From Acidiphilium sp. C61 (GTDB taxonomy: Bacteria > Pseudomonadota > Alphaproteobacteria > Acetobacterales > Acetobacteraceae): a stretch of DNA of 64,000 nt. A program made the position numbers and the translations under genes. The notes beneath the pieces were generated by a model. That model was not told the origin of the DNA. It saw nothing but the letters and a program-made list of their open reading frames with translations, and did no database searches. This document shows, piece by piece, positions 1 to 8,031 of the stretch (position 1 is its first letter; every line of letters starts with the position of its first letter). The DNA lies in assembly GCF_902712915.1 (NCBI RefSeq), contig NZ_CACTIA010000003.1:151815-215814 (forward strand), in the 5' to 3' direction.

Positions 1-1
1 C

Positions 2-169
2 GTGCAGGCAGAGTCAAAGCCATCATCCGAAATCGCTACGGGCACACGATCACCACGTCAACCTGACAATGCTCGCCAAGCCATCCTTGACCGTCTTGCT
101 GCAACAATGGCGACCCGTTGGCGGAGCCCAATCCTTGTCCATGTCAACATCGACTATGCCCTATCGTAA
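2..169 (+). CDS. Possible C-terminal end of an unidentified gene
   Basis: A frame is open from the window edge to a TAA at 167-169 and encodes about 55 residues ending in NIDYALS. It contains the segment RQAILDRL, whose 24 bases are identical to part of the 3' end of the IS701-family gene seen three times further on. The flanking sequence is not related to that IS, so the match may be a scrap or chance. I do not recognise the protein and there is no start in the window. Low confidence that it is coding. Confidence 0.25.
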   Translation: MQAESKPSSEIATGTRSPRQPDNARQAILDRLAATMATRWRSPILVHVNIDYALS

Positions 170-840
170 AGATGCTTTTGACGCCTGCGCTTACGTCAGG
201 GATGAACTTGTCTATCATCTTTATATGAAGATATTCATAATATCTAAAATCTTGTCACGAAATCGAAAATCTACGGCTGATGGTCCTGCGATCTACCTGA
301 AGCGTGTCCCTAAGGAATGATTGGCTCCCAGAACCGGCATTACGGCCCGTCCCGGAAGTAGCAGGGGGTGGCGTCAGATAGTCACCGCACAGGCCGCCGG
401 CGAACCCCAGAGCCCGCCCCATAGACTGTCAAAACACCCCGCCACAAGCTCGCCAGGATGGCAGGCACGAATCCTTTCTCACGGCTCTTTCGCCGGCCGC
501 GTGATTGATGGCCCCTGATCGCCTTTCGCCGCGGGGAGTGTCGCGTCTGGTGTGGTGCAGACAAGAAAAAGGGGACCCCATGGCCGGGGTCGCCGAGTGG
601 CAGATCGCTAAACGCTGAGACGATTGGAAAGGCAACCCAAAAGCCTTGTCCAAGCTTGGAGGTGCGTTTTCCAGCCTTGGTTTCAAGGCGAGATTACGCT
701 CTCGTGTCATGGCGGCAGACTGACCGGCGTGCCACATCACATCTTAAAACACGCATATTGCGGCCCCGCCAAACCGGGCCATATCTGACCGTGAAGCGGA
801 AAGCGATCTCCGCTGAGGTTCCCTCCCAATCTCTTAACTT
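170..840. other. Stretch without a recognisable gene
   Basis: The short reading frames on both strands lack convincing ribosome sites or family resemblance. The first 130 bases are AT-richer than the surroundings, which fits a junction between imported segments. I see no promoter or repeat I can defend. Confidence 0.4.
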
Positions 841-873
841 GGCGGCCTCTAAGGCCGCCATTTTCCTTTTTGG
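841..873 (+). terminator. Rho-independent terminator-like hairpin
   Basis: A perfect 7-bp stem GGCGGCC / GGCCGCC (841-847 and 853-859) with a 5-base loop is followed on the plus strand by a T-rich tract (861-871). It lies seven bases beyond the stop codon of the minus-strand toxin gene that ends at 880. The T tract favours stopping plus-strand transcripts approaching that gene. Confidence 0.55.
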
Positions 874-879
874 CATTCG

Positions 880-1158
880 TCACGGTCGGTCCTGGGCTTC
901 GTGCCAGATACGGAGAATCCGCACCGTATCGGATGACGTATCGACCTCATACACGATCAGATACGGCCACACCGCCACCAGTTCCCGGGTGCCGGCGGCC
1001 AAGCCCACGCGGCCCCGGGTGGGAAACAGCGCCAGGCTGTCGCCGGCGAGAACCAGTCCACGCAGAACGCTTGAGGCTGCGTTCGGGTTGAGCAGTTCGA
1101 GATAAGCAACAATGACATCACGATCTTCCAGGGCAAGCTGATGCCATTCGACCTGCAT
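880..1158 (-). CDS. RelE/ParE-family toxin of a type II toxin-antitoxin pair
   Basis: This 92-residue protein has the RelE/ParE fold signature: an N-terminal helical half (LEDRDVIVAYLELLNPNAA), a central GDSLALFPTRGR turn, and a C-terminal strand pair with ELVAVWPYLIVYEVD and VRILRIWHEAQDRP, the usual RILRIWH-type ending. Family members either cleave mRNA on the ribosome (RelE) or poison DNA gyrase (ParE); the sequence does not decide between them. It begins two bases after the stop of the upstream antitoxin gene, so the two are one operon with the antitoxin first. Full length for the family, no disruption seen. Confidence 0.85.
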   Translation of the reverse strand: MQVEWHQLALEDRDVIVAYLELLNPNAASSVLRGLVLAGDSLALFPTRGRVGLAAGTRELVAVWPYLIVYEVDTSSDTVRILRIWHEAQDRP

Positions 1159-1160
1159 GC

Positions 1161-1334
1161 TCAGTGACCGGCGATCGCCAGGTTCAGCCGCTTGATCTCG
1201 CGCAGGAGATCGGCGCGCACCTGCTCATGCGGCACAGCCGGGCGGAGATCGGTCCGGGCTTCAGCGACGGCAGCTTCGAGGAGCCGCCGCTCGGCCTCGA
1301 GTTCAAGATCGATCTGGGGAACGGTCCGGTTCAT
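1161..1334 (-). CDS. Small antitoxin partner of the RelE/ParE toxin
   Basis: A 57-residue, highly charged, helix-rich protein (MNRTVPQIDLELEAERRLLE at the N-terminus, ending in NLAIAGH) is encoded directly upstream of the toxin with 2 bases between stop and start. Size, charge and gene order are those of short ParD/RelB-type antitoxins, which wrap the toxin with a C-terminal helix and repress their own operon. I do not recognise a named family, so the antitoxin role is inferred from position. The ATG at 1334 is the first in frame. Confidence 0.7.
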   Translation of the reverse strand: MNRTVPQIDLELEAERRLLEAAVAEARTDLRPAVPHEQVRADLLREIKRLNLAIAGH

Positions 1335-1421
1335 AACGATAGTGTGATAACCTATCCTGGAACTTCAGGGGCAACTCCTTTGTTCGTTTTATGTTCTGAT
1401 CTTGTCTGTGTCGATACTTTC

Positions 1422-1784
1422 CTAATGGAGAGGGAAGGTTACACCAAAGGATAGTGAAGGCGGCCCGAAGTATACAGGTGGTGGCGCATATACCACCGGC
1501 GGCGGAGGAGGAGGCGGTGGCGGCGGCACATATACGACTGGCGGGGGAGCATAATACACAACAGGCGGTGGAGGGGGCGGTGGTGGCCCTGGAGACCACC
1601 ATCCCCAAGGCCTGTGCGGGCCGTGCGCCCAGGGTGGTGGTCCGGGTGGGTGGCCCCAGCCTGGAGGTGGAGGACCATGAGGACCGCCGGCCCATGGTGG
1701 CGGTCCTGCTATCGCGATGCATGTAGAACCAGCGATGGCTAGGGTGAAGAGGCCGACAATGAGTCCAAGGTGCTTGGCTTTCAT
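1422..1784 (-). CDS. Exported proline/glycine-rich protein
   Basis: A 120-residue protein starts with a classic signal peptide (MKAKHLGLIVGLFTLAIAGS...AIAG) and continues as low-complexity Pro/Gly/Trp/His sequence, with PPPPWAGGPHGPPPPGW-like units followed by PPPPVVYxPPP repeats, ending in SLSFGVTFPLH. The ATG at 1784 is preferred over an in-frame ATG nine bases earlier because the AGGGG ribosome site is correctly spaced only for 1784. The composition suggests an extended envelope or surface protein; similar proline-rich exported proteins are common in alphaproteobacteria but have no defined function. It is divergent from the DUF1612 gene starting at 1860, sharing a 75-base intergenic region. 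Confidence 0.7.
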   Translation of the reverse strand: MKAKHLGLIVGLFTLAIAGSTCIAIAGPPPWAGGPHGPPPPGWGHPPGPPPWAHGPHRPWGWWSPGPPPPPPPPVVYYAPPPVVYVPPPPPPPPPPVVYAPPPVYFGPPSLSFGVTFPLH

Positions 1785-1859
1785 GATTTTCATCCCCTGC
1801 TGGAGGCAGCTTGCACATGAATTATGGCGTGTTTTTGGTGGGCATAAACGCCCGATCCG

Positions 1860-2984
1860 ATGGTGCTGGCGTCGGCGCTCGCGGACGCCGCCGCCGCCAT
1901 CGCCCGGCTCGACCAGGCCCTCGCCAGTCATTCCCTGGCCCAGGCTTTTCTCCACCGTGCCCGCCTCGAGGCGGTCCGCCGGCAGGCCGCGGTCGACGGC
2001 CAACTCATCAACCCCTGGCATCTTGCCGCGACGATAGAAGACCTGCGCCTGCGCATGGATCCTTACTTGCGCATCATCGACCGCGGCGACATCCTCGACA
2101 AAGCAAAGTTCGCCCTCACCCTGTACCAGTGGCTCGTCGCGCCTGATTTCGATCAAGAGGGCGAGGTCCAACGCGCTGAGGCGATGCTGGCAATGCAGCC
2201 GACTGCCCTGCCGCCGCTGATCGCCGCGGCGCGGGGTTTGCGGGACTGGATCGAGACGGGCGAAACCCGTCCGGCTATGCGCGCGGCGATGATCCGCTTC
2301 TGGCGCCAGCGCGGCCTACTACGCCTGCCCGTCCCACTCACCGGCGCCGCAGCGCTCAGGGCCGAACAAAGCTGGGACCGCGACGTTTGGTTGCCGGCTT
2401 TCCTGAAGGCGATCGCGCGTGAAGTGGCGGATGGTCTCGACTTGCTCTACACCATGGAGCGTGCCTGGTTCGATGCCCGGCGCAGCATCGCCGGTCGCCG
2501 CAAGGACTCTTACATCGCTCCCGCCGTTGATCTGCTGGCGGCGGCGGCGCCGGTGCTCTCCGCGACCACGCTCGCCCGCGCCCTCGGCATCGCAGTGAGG
2601 AACGCCATACGCATCCTCACCGAACTGATTGCGGCCGAAATCGCGGTCGAGGACACGCACCGCACCAAGCGGCGCCTGTTCGGGCTCAAGGGCCTGGCGC
2701 CGCTGCGCGAGGTGGTGCGCCCACCCTATCGGTCGGATCCGACCCGTAGCCGCGGCCGTCCCCGCCAACCCATCGAGGAGGAGGAGGCCGAGGTTGCGCC
2801 GCCTCCATTATCGCCCCTCACGCCAATCGAGCGCCACGAATTCGATTACACCGCGCTCGAGGAAGCGATGGCTGAACTCGATACCGCGATCCGCCATGCC
2901 CGCCTGGCGCTTCAGGCCCGGCCGGAGCCAAACCCGCCGGCGCCGTCCCGCCCCGTTTTACCCGAGGGTGGGGCTGCTCAATAA
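1860..2984 (+). CDS. DUF1612 / RHE_PE00001-family protein with helix-turn-helix
   Basis: This 374-residue protein resembles the RHE_PE00001 (DUF1612) family found mostly on rhizobial and other alphaproteobacterial plasmids. An N-terminal helical region (residues 1-90, AIARLDQAL...) is followed by a region containing VDGQLINPWHLAATIEDL, then the family's central domain with a tryptophan-rich stretch (about 125-215), and a winged helix-turn-helix at about 233-265 (LSATTLARALGIAVRNAIRIL). The acidic, proline-rich tail may be disordered. The family is thought to be regulatory or Fic-like in architecture, but no function is established. It is followed 100 bases later by a WGR-domain gene, a frequent neighbour. 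No upstream in-frame ATG was found, so the N-terminus may be slightly short. Confidence 0.6.
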   Translation: MVLASALADAAAAIARLDQALASHSLAQAFLHRARLEAVRRQAAVDGQLINPWHLAATIEDLRLRMDPYLRIIDRGDILDKAKFALTLYQWLVAPDFDQEGEVQRAEAMLAMQPTALPPLIAAARGLRDWIETGETRPAMRAAMIRFWRQRGLLRLPVPLTGAAALRAEQSWDRDVWLPAFLKAIAREVADGLDLLYTMERAWFDARRSIAGRRKDSYIAPAVDLLAAAAPVLSATTLARALGIAVRNAIRILTELIAAEIAVEDTHRTKRRLFGLKGLAPLREVVRPPYRSDPTRSRGRPRQPIEEEEAEVAPPPLSPLTPIERHEFDYTALEEAMAELDTAIRHARLALQARPEPNPPAPSRPVLPEGGAAQ

Positions 2985-3084
2985 TGCACCGCGGTTTGGC
3001 AAACGCCGGTCGGACCTTCTGGCGGCAGGGTCGCCGAGCTGATAGATTCGCTTGATTGTTTGCCGATACCACGGGAGCGCGCCG

Positions 3085-3354
3085 ATGCCCGAGCCAGTTC
3101 AGCTTTCGCTTTTCCCCGAACGGGCGAGCCTGGTGCGCATCCGCCCCGAGCGCAATGAATGGCGCTTCTACCGCCTCGAAATCCTCCCCGATCTCTTTGG
3201 CTACACCCTGCTCGCCCGGCACTGGGGCAGGATCGGCACCAAGGGCCGCATCCGCCTCGACCCGCATCTGGATTTTGGCGCCGCCCTCAACGCCCTCGCC
3301 GCTTTGACCCGCCGCAAGCGCCGCCGCGGCTATCACGAGCGGGCAGGGTGGTAA
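3085..3354 (+). CDS. WGR-domain protein
   Basis: An 89-residue protein made almost entirely of a WGR domain: NEWRFYRLEILPDLFGYTLLARHWGRIGTKGRIRL contains the diagnostic W-G-R-I-G-T core at about residues 46-52, followed by FGAALNALAALTRRKRRRGY. WGR domains bind nucleic acids or act in DNA-damage proteins such as PARPs; single-domain bacterial versions are common on alphaproteobacterial plasmids, role unknown. The ATG at 3085 has a GGGAG ribosome site; an upstream TTG at 3052 is less likely. It probably shares a transcript with the DUF1612 gene. Confidence 0.8.
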   Translation: MPEPVQLSLFPERASLVRIRPERNEWRFYRLEILPDLFGYTLLARHWGRIGTKGRIRLDPHLDFGAALNALAALTRRKRRRGYHERAGW

Positions 3355-3629
3355 CTTCCGCCTGAAAGAAAGCATGGAGAGTGACTTCACCCGGCGAAAC
3401 GCCAGGGCGGTTCACTTCATGCCGGACAGGCGAACGGAATTTCCCCGACCCGGTCGCCGGGAGTTTCGGCTGGCCGTCACCTGCCAAGCGTGGGAGAGTG
3501 TCGGCGAGATATCGCGGAGGTGCCCGTCATTGCCGGAATTGAGAGCATGAACAGCCGACCTGTGATGGCGCGTGACAGGGCTGGCGCCGCAGCCCGCGCT
3601 TGTCAGGCCGCGTGCCACTGGTGCGCGCC

Positions 3630-5918
3630 ATGACGGTAATCGCAACCGATCTTGCCGCCCTGCTCGGCACGGTGCGGCGCCCCGGCGATTTCTACGTGGC
3701 CGGCGAGATCGCGTTTTCGCCCCCGTCGCTGGATGTCGCGAGTGTCGGCCCGGTTGCCCTGCCGCTGCTGCCCATCCAGGCCCGGCAACTGATCGACGCC
3801 GCGGAACCGGCGCCCTTTGGCCGCGGCGAACAGACCATCATCGACCCGACGGTGCGGCGCTGTGGCCAGATCGGCCCGGATCGCGTGCGGCTCGGCGGCC
3901 GACATTGGGCCAGGACGCTGGAAGATATACTGGCCCGGGTCAGCGACGGCCTCGGCGTGGACGAGCCGATCGACGCCGAATTCTACAAGCTGCTGATCTA
4001 CGACCAAGGCGGCTTCTTCGTCAGCCACCGCGATACCGAGAAGGTGGCCGGCATGTTCGCCACCCTCACGGTGGTATTGCCGTCGCATTTCAGCGGCGGC
4101 GACCTGATCATCCGACACAAGGGGCGGGAAGCGTGCCTTGCTCTGCACACCGGCGACCCAGGAGATGTGGCATTCGCTGCCTTCTATGCCGACTGCGTAC
4201 ACGAGATTCTGCCGGTCAGCGAAGGCTGCCGCCTGGCCCTGATCTACAACCTCCTGCGCCGGAGTCGCTCTGGCCGCGGTCGCGCGCTGCACCCCCCGGA
4301 CTACACGGCGGAACAGGCCCGCATCGCGGCCCTGCTGCGGCGCTGGACGGACACCGCCGGCCCCGACGCTGCCCTGCCGGCCAAGCTGGTCTATCCGCTG
4401 GAACATGCCTACACGCCGGCCGAACTCGGTTTCGCGTCGCTGAAAGGTGCTGATGCGGCGGTTGGCGGTGTGCTGACGGGCGCGGCGCGGGACGCCGGGT
4501 GCGATCTGCACCTGGCGTTGCTGACCATCGAGGAAAGCGGTGCGGCGGAGTATGCTGATACCTATGGATCGCGACGCGGCCGGTGGGACACGGCGGATGC
4601 CTTCGAGGCCGGCGAGGTTTTCGAGCGCAGCGTGGCGCTGTCCGACTGGCGACGGCCTGACGGCACGAGGTCCGATCTGGGCGAAATTCCCGTTGAGGAG
4701 GACGAGATTGCGCCACCCGGCGCCTGCGACGATCTAGCGCCGGACGAGGAGCAGTTCCACGAGGCGACCGGCAACGAAGGTGCTTCCTTCGAGCGCAGCT
4801 ACCGCCGTGCCGCCCTGGTGCTCTGGCCGCGGGCTCGTCTGTTCGCCGTGTTGAGCCAGGCTGGACTGGGTGCGACACTGCCATATCTCGGCGATCTCGT
4901 CCGGCGCTGGGCCGCTGCCGATCCCGATTGTCGCGCCGCGCTCTGGCGCGATGCGCAAGACCTCGCCGAACACATGGTCGGACGCTGGCCAAAGCATGAT
5001 TGGCGGGACACCGAGCGCAAGGAACCGAGCGAAGCCGGACAAATACTCGGCCTGCTCGCCGAGCTCGGCGACACGGCCACGATCGAAACCGTTCTGACCG
5101 GGATCATCGCCGGGGGCTTCGGCAAGGCGGACACGGACGCGATCATGGCGGCGCTCGGCCAACTCGCGCCGCTCCGGCGCGTGGCGCTGATCGAGTTGAT
5201 CGTCGCGGAGTCGGCAGCCGGCTCCCTCGGCGCCTGCGCCAATCTGCTGGCCCGCGCGGCAGTCGCCTGGGCCACATCGGGTAATTGCGATCTGACCGGC
5301 GCCGCAACGCGCCTGCTGACGGCACTGCCGTCAGGTGCGGCGCGCGCGACGCCATCGTCGGGATGGCAACAGAGCGGTCGCGCCGTGGTTGCCGGCGTCG
5401 TCGCCGACCTGGTGCTTGGCTTCGGCGCGATCGATCCGGTTCTGGCCGAGCGGGCGATCGACCATGTCCTGGCTTGGCCGAAGGTCTACGGAATGGACGC
5501 CGTGCTGGTCCCCGCAGCCCGGTGCTTGTGCCAGCGGCAGTTGGTGCGGGGGACGGCGGCGCTGGCGCGGCTGCGAACCGCCTGCCTCGCCCATCTGCGA
5601 CGCCGGATGGCCGAAAAGCTGGCCGCCCCGACGGACTGGCGCCGTGACAGCAAGATCCCGTGCCGCTGCCCACGCTGTGCCGATCTCGCGAGATTTCTGG
5701 CGAATCCGGACGCCAGTACCTGGGTTCTGAAGGCCGCCGAAGCCGAGCGCGCGCATGTCCAGCACAGCATACGACAGGCGGGCAGCGACGTGGACACGAC
5801 GATCGACCGCTCCGGCCGCCCCTATCGGCTGGTCTGCACCAAGAACCAGGCCAGCCATGAGCGCCGCCTGCGTCAGCGCCAGCGCGATCTGGAGGCCGTG
5901 GCCGAGCTTACGTTATGA
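3630..5918 (+). CDS. 2-oxoglutarate/Fe(II)-dependent oxygenase-domain protein, 762 aa
   Basis: The N-terminal 210 residues form a prolyl-4-hydroxylase-like dioxygenase domain: YDQGGFFVSHRDTEK gives the iron ligands H133 and D135, HEILPV the distal H191, and CRLALIY the 2-oxoglutarate-binding R201. A double-stranded beta-helix core (FATLTVVLPSHFSGGDLII) lies between. The remaining 550 residues are alpha-helical, leucine- and alanine-rich with many arginines, and contain a late CRCPRCADLARFL segment that could be a small zinc site. Proteins of this layout occur in alphaproteobacteria and fungi; the substrate is unknown. The ATG at 3630 is chosen over an in-frame TTG at 3600. It stands alone, with no obvious operon partner. 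Confidence 0.75.
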   Translation: MTVIATDLAALLGTVRRPGDFYVAGEIAFSPPSLDVASVGPVALPLLPIQARQLIDAAEPAPFGRGEQTIIDPTVRRCGQIGPDRVRLGGRHWARTLEDILARVSDGLGVDEPIDAEFYKLLIYDQGGFFVSHRDTEKVAGMFATLTVVLPSHFSGGDLIIRHKGREACLALHTGDPGDVAFAAFYADCVHEILPVSEGCRLALIYNLLRRSRSGRGRALHPPDYTAEQARIAALLRRWTDTAGPDAALPAKLVYPLEHAYTPAELGFASLKGADAAVGGVLTGAARDAGCDLHLALLTIEESGAAEYADTYGSRRGRWDTADAFEAGEVFERSVALSDWRRPDGTRSDLGEIPVEEDEIAPPGACDDLAPDEEQFHEATGNEGASFERSYRRAALVLWPRARLFAVLSQAGLGATLPYLGDLVRRWAAADPDCRAALWRDAQDLAEHMVGRWPKHDWRDTERKEPSEAGQILGLLAELGDTATIETVLTGIIAGGFGKADTDAIMAALGQLAPLRRVALIELIVAESAAGSLGACANLLARAAVAWATSGNCDLTGAATRLLTALPSGAARATPSSGWQQSGRAVVAGVVADLVLGFGAIDPVLAERAIDHVLAWPKVYGMDAVLVPAARCLCQRQLVRGTAALARLRTACLAHLRRRMAEKLAAPTDWRRDSKIPCRCPRCADLARFLANPDASTWVLKAAEAERAHVQHSIRQAGSDVDTTIDRSGRPYRLVCTKNQASHERRLRQRQRDLEAVAELTL

Positions 5919-5970
5919 AGACGCGTGCAGCCCCGACATACGCCATGTAGCGGAAGCTGGCCCACGAGGT

Positions 5971-6003
5971 CCGGCTGGTTTTTACACCGCCACCCCGGCC
6001 TGG
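5971..6003 (+). repeat. 33-bp direct repeat, left copy
   Basis: These 33 bases recur at 7082-7114 with a single mismatch (C/T), in the same orientation, about 1.1 kb apart and bracketing the FitAB-type toxin-antitoxin genes. It looks like a scrap of a mobile-element end or a recombination scar. The rest of 5919-6254 holds no gene. Confidence 0.7.
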
Positions 6004-6254
6004 TTTTGATCCGCCGTTGACAAGCCGCCTATCCGGCGGGGAGGGCCTATCAGGCGGGCGCGGGTTGTTCGTCGCAGCCAGCCGGCTTGCTCGCCCTCAT
6101 TGGCGATCAGAGCTGGCACCAAATGGATTTCGTCGAGAGAGGGACCAGAGCACCTGAGGGGATGATCGCGGGAAGCTGCGCGGACATGTCAAGCACCTTT
6201 GCTCGGCGTGCGCGCGCCCCTGAAGGTGATTGTCACAGGATTGCGCGACATGCC

Positions 6255-6677
6255 TCATGAAACAGCCCAAGGGTTGATGAGAGTGAGGCCGCAATCCTCA
6301 AAGCCGCCTGTGTCGCGCGTCACCACGCTCGCGCCATGGGAGCGTGCGACCGCAGCAATCATTAGATCGAGTGCCGCTGTCGGTCGGCCTCCGCGCCTTC
6401 GGGCCGCGAAGATATCGGCGTAAGCAGCGGCGGCCTCCATGTCGAAGGGCAGGACACGTCCTTCGAAGTCCTCCGAAAACATTGCCGCTGCTGCCGCTTC
6501 AAGATCATGACGACGGCGGCCGTCTGGCATGATCGCGAGGCCCGACAAAATTTCGGCCTGAGTGATCGATGTCGTGAAAAGAAGCTCTTCTGGCTGGCCC
6601 TCTATCCAAGCCGTCACCTCTGGCGACGGCCGAAGGCTCATCATGGCGGACAGGATGTTGGTATCGAGGACGAACAT
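6255..6677 (-). CDS. PIN-domain toxin (VapC/FitB family)
   Basis: A 140-residue PIN-domain ribonuclease. The four acidic residues expected for metal binding are visible: D5 in MFVLDTN, E42 in TQAEIL, D104 in AALDLMIAAVA and D122 in VTRDTGGF. The pattern LDTNILSAMM...PEVTAWIEGQPEELLFTTSITQAEILSGLAIMP is typical of the FitB branch. Such toxins cut tRNA or rRNA; the target here is not readable. The start codon is ATG 6677, overlapping the stop of the upstream antitoxin by one base (a GTG one codon earlier is possible), so the pair is translationally coupled. Full length and intact. Confidence 0.9.
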   Translation of the reverse strand: MFVLDTNILSAMMSLRPSPEVTAWIEGQPEELLFTTSITQAEILSGLAIMPDGRRRHDLEAAAAAMFSEDFEGRVLPFDMEAAAAYADIFAARRRGGRPTAALDLMIAAVARSHGASVVTRDTGGFEDCGLTLINPWAVS

Positions 6678-6925
6678 CACTCGAAGCTCGGCGGCTCGCG
6701 TGCGTTGTCTCGCGGCGGCAACTCAAGATCAACGCCGCCAAGCGCGGCGAAGCGCGCGTGGATCCGCTCGGCCAGACTACGTCCCGAGCGCGACGCGTCC
6801 TTGGTGAGCGCCGTCTGAAGGATGCGCCTGGCTTCAGCCTCCATGGAGTGCCCGTGTTCCGCTGCGCGAACGCGAAGACGCTCCTTCACCGCCGCATCAA
6901 TGTTGCGGATGGTCAGGGTAGCCAT
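6677..6925 (-). CDS. FitA-like ribbon-helix-helix antitoxin
   Basis: An 82-residue antitoxin. MATLTIRNIDAAVKERLRVR followed by AAEHGHSMEAEARRIL is the FitA/VapB ribbon-helix-helix DNA-binding motif (residues 1-40); the C-terminal half (SLAERIHARFAALGG...) is the toxin-neutralising tail. It is the first gene of the operon, with its stop overlapping the toxin start. FitA-type proteins dimerise, bind operator palindromes upstream of their own gene and are stabilised there by the toxin. Two palindromes lie upstream (6970-6991 and 7021-7042). Start at ATG 6925; an earlier in-frame start would add nine residues that the family lacks. Confidence 0.88.
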   Translation of the reverse strand: MATLTIRNIDAAVKERLRVRAAEHGHSMEAEARRILQTALTKDASRSGRSLAERIHARFAALGGVDLELPPRDNAREPPSFE

Positions 6926-6969
6926 TGGTGTCAATGTCCCAGTGCGCTGCATGCCTGCATCGTAATCGA

Positions 6970-6991
6970 TGCGTTCATTGAATGCAACGCA
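6970..6991. promoter_or_regulatory. Candidate FitAB operator palindrome
   Basis: TGCGTT (6970-6975) and AACGCA (6986-6991) form an inverted repeat with a 10-base spacer that is itself partly symmetrical. It sits 45 bases upstream of the antitoxin start, where an autoregulatory operator is expected. Confidence 0.5.
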
Positions 6992-7020
6992 TAATGCCCA
7001 CCCCGTTCTCTGATATCAAA

Positions 7021-7042
7021 CATGATAAAGGACGTTATCATG
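7021..7042. promoter_or_regulatory. Perfect 8-6-8 inverted repeat upstream of FitAB
   Basis: CATGATAA (7021-7028) and TTATCATG (7035-7042) are perfect arms around AGGACG. This AT-rich palindrome lies about 100 bases upstream of the antitoxin gene and could be a second operator or the site of another regulator. Confidence 0.45.
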
Positions 7043-7081
7043 CGCGACCGTCAACTCGCAGCGTTCCGTAATTGAAGATTT

Positions 7082-7114
7082 CCGGCTGGTTTTTACACCG
7101 CCACCCTGGCCTGG
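7082..7114 (+). repeat. 33-bp direct repeat, right copy
   Basis: Matches 5971-6003 at 32 of 33 positions in the same orientation. Together the copies bracket the FitAB operon and its upstream region. Confidence 0.7.
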
Positions 7115-7706
7115 GGTTACGCATGAAAGATGCTGATCGCAGCTTGAGTATGGAAAACGGTAGTCGGTCGAATATTTCCAATTCTGTCCGTTTGCTTGAA
7201 TGGGAGTGGTTTTGGCCCGGGCCGCCGGCTCATCAACGTCCTCAATCCGCTCTTCAAAAATGCCGCTATCGAGCATATCATTGAAAAATATAGATAAAAT
7301 TTCATGCGTAGCCCCTGCGCGGTTCAAGGAGGCGTTCGAGCCTTCGAATGTTTCAGAACCACGATGCCAAGCGGCGAAGAAAGCCTCGCGCGCCGCTTAT
7401 GATGACTGGCGTCTTGCCGTCCGTCACCGGCTTGCCTAGCGCTGCATCTTCCTGGATACGCCGCCACTCGGCTGGGCATTGACGATCACAGGGGGTCCGG
7501 AAACGCGATTGAGTCCGGCTTGCAGGTCGTGTGGCACGGGACCCGCCGCCTGCAGGAGCGCTTTCGGCCCGGGCGTCATGCGTGGATCCTGGCTGTCGAG
7601 AACGGATTGTGGATCGAGCAAGGCTTCCGCTGCTTGAGCACTCTCGGTCCGCTGGGTTGGGGGGGCACCCCAGGGCTGTTCAACGCTGATTTCCGAGCTG
7701 GTGTCA
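7115..7706. other. Stretch without a supported gene
   Basis: No frame here has a credible start and family resemblance. A minus-strand frame beginning with TTG at 7714 follows the mazF stop but is low-complexity and unrecognised. A short segment around 7677-7700 resembles 43199-43222, suggesting dispersed scraps. Confidence 0.4.
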
Positions 7707-8031
7707 TCAGGCAATACCGAGGAAAACGGCCAAGCTGCGGGTCACTGACATCATGGTTTCGTCATCCAGATGACCGAACGTGGAGCCGATCTTGTCCCGC
7801 TGGGTTGTGCTGGCCTTGTCGATCATGATCTGAGACCGTTTCCGCAAGCCATTGGTCTCGGAGGGGGCCACCGGCAACCTCAGTAGGGGGGGCCTCCGCG
7901 AGGGCACCTGTGATGGGTAAAATCGTCACTGTGGCGGTTTCATCAAAGCGGTCTGCATGTATGACCAGGGCTGGGCGCGGTTTGCCGAAATCGCCTTGCA
8001 GGGCGACGGTCACGAGATCTCCGCGCTTCAC
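7707..8031 (-). pseudogene. mazF: MazF-like endoribonuclease toxin with a frameshift in a 7-base homopolymer
   Basis: The gene starts at GTG 8031, overlapping the stop of mazE, and the first 55 codons give a clear PemK/MazF N-terminus (MKRGDLVTVALQGDFGKPRPALVIHADRFD). After LAEAP the frame is lost at a run of seven G on the plus strand (7886-7892). Removing one base restores PLLRLPVAPSETNG and then LRKRSQIMIDKASTTQRDKI...LAVFLGIA, the canonical MazF C-terminus, to the stop at 7707. An intact product would be about 107 residues, normal for the family. The single-base slip may be inactivation, reversible slippage or a consensus error. Confidence 0.85.

Noticed and set aside
1422..2171. A 249-residue minus-strand protein ending in the proline-rich region
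   Set aside because: Its first half is antisense to the DUF1612 gene; the signal peptide and ribosome site place the real start at 1784.
7436..7714. Possible third gene after mazF
   Set aside because: TTG start inside the mazF end, low-complexity protein, no recognisable family or ribosome site.
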